From assembly GCF_024699075.1 (NCBI RefSeq), contig NZ_JAILQF010000263.1, positions 1 through 13,615 of the forward strand: 13,615 bases of DNA, given 5' to 3'. Source of the stretch: Butyrivibrio sp. Lineage in GTDB: Bacteria > Bacillota_A > Clostridia > Lachnospirales > Lachnospiraceae. Position 1 is the stretch's first letter. Every line of letters starts with the position of its first letter. The notes beneath the pieces were generated by a model. It saw only the letters and a program-made list of their open reading frames with translations. It made no database searches and was not told the origin of the DNA. A program made the position numbers and the translations under genes. Shown piece after piece: positions 13,464-13,615 of the stretch.

Positions 13464-13615
13464 ATGAAAATCAAAAAAAATCAATCGGCAATGAGATGGT
13501 TCTATTCATATCTCAAAAAGTACACTTGGAAGGTAGCTCTTGGTCTTGTACTTGTAACAGCTACTTCTGTTCTGGCAATAGTAAATCCCAAGATCACAGG
13601 TTTCATCGTAGATGA
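13464..13615 (+). CDS. Partial ABC exporter (N-terminal permease part; runs off the right edge)
   Basis: The first 50 codons read MKIKKNQSAMRWFYSYLKKY followed by a hydrophobic helix and NPKITGFIVD. This is the usual start of a fused permease/ATPase exporter (MsbA/LmrA type): a short basic N-terminus, an amphipathic elbow ending in Lys, transmembrane helix 1, then the conserved P-x-(I/L)-x-G-x-x-(I/V)-D turn. The nucleotide-binding domain would lie beyond the window, so the substrate and any partner half-transporter are unknown. The ATG follows GAGGGG (13453-13458) by five bases. Confidence 0.85.
   Translation, partial: MKIKKNQSAMRWFYSYLKKYTWKVALGLVLVTATSVLAIVNPKITGFIVD

Overview
The window looks like chromosomal DNA of an AT-rich, low-GC Firmicute, most likely a plant-polysaccharide-degrading Lachnospiraceae such as Butyrivibrio or a relative. 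This is inferred from the strong AGGAGG-type ribosome sites, the codon use, and a very large surface-anchored pectin enzyme. No rRNA or marker gene is present, so the assignment is tentative.

Layout. Positions 1-29 hold the first codons of a minus-strand gene that resembles an IS110-family transposase, with structured non-coding DNA upstream. A bidirectional terminator-like hairpin (220-305) separates it from a minus-strand class B DnaJ (393-1436). The stretch 1437-2232 has no gene. It contains the dnaJ promoter, a 217-bp near-perfect palindrome (1811-2027) and two further inverted repeats leading into the main gene. The main gene (2233-10590) encodes a 2785-residue secreted, membrane-anchored protein with a CE12-type rhamnogalacturonan acetylesterase and a PL11-type rhamnogalacturonan lyase in one chain. 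It also carries four related FDFG/GYGF beta-sandwich modules, fibronectin-III and Ig-like domains, low-complexity linkers and a C-terminal membrane helix. It ends in a strong intrinsic terminator.

Downstream lie a 76-residue membrane protein (10855-11085), a possible decayed small ORF (11097-11223), a minus-strand lipoprotein with an L,D-transpeptidase catalytic motif (11225-11971), an integral-membrane ICMT/PEMT-like methyltransferase (12201-12719), and the start of an ABC exporter (from 13464). The 744-bp gap before the exporter is full of structure. It holds two copies of a 38-bp hairpin repeat, a series of four relatively GC-rich hairpins, and a 29-bp sequence that also occurs inverted just before the methyltransferase.

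Function. The mega-enzyme should act at the cell surface on the rhamnogalacturonan I backbone of pectin, with the esterase removing acetyl groups and the lyase cutting the chain. The other genes are housekeeping or envelope genes and form no obvious single pathway with it. The least explained content is in the non-coding DNA: the giant palindrome, the hairpin repeats, the structured cluster, and possibly an IS110 guide-RNA region at the left edge.
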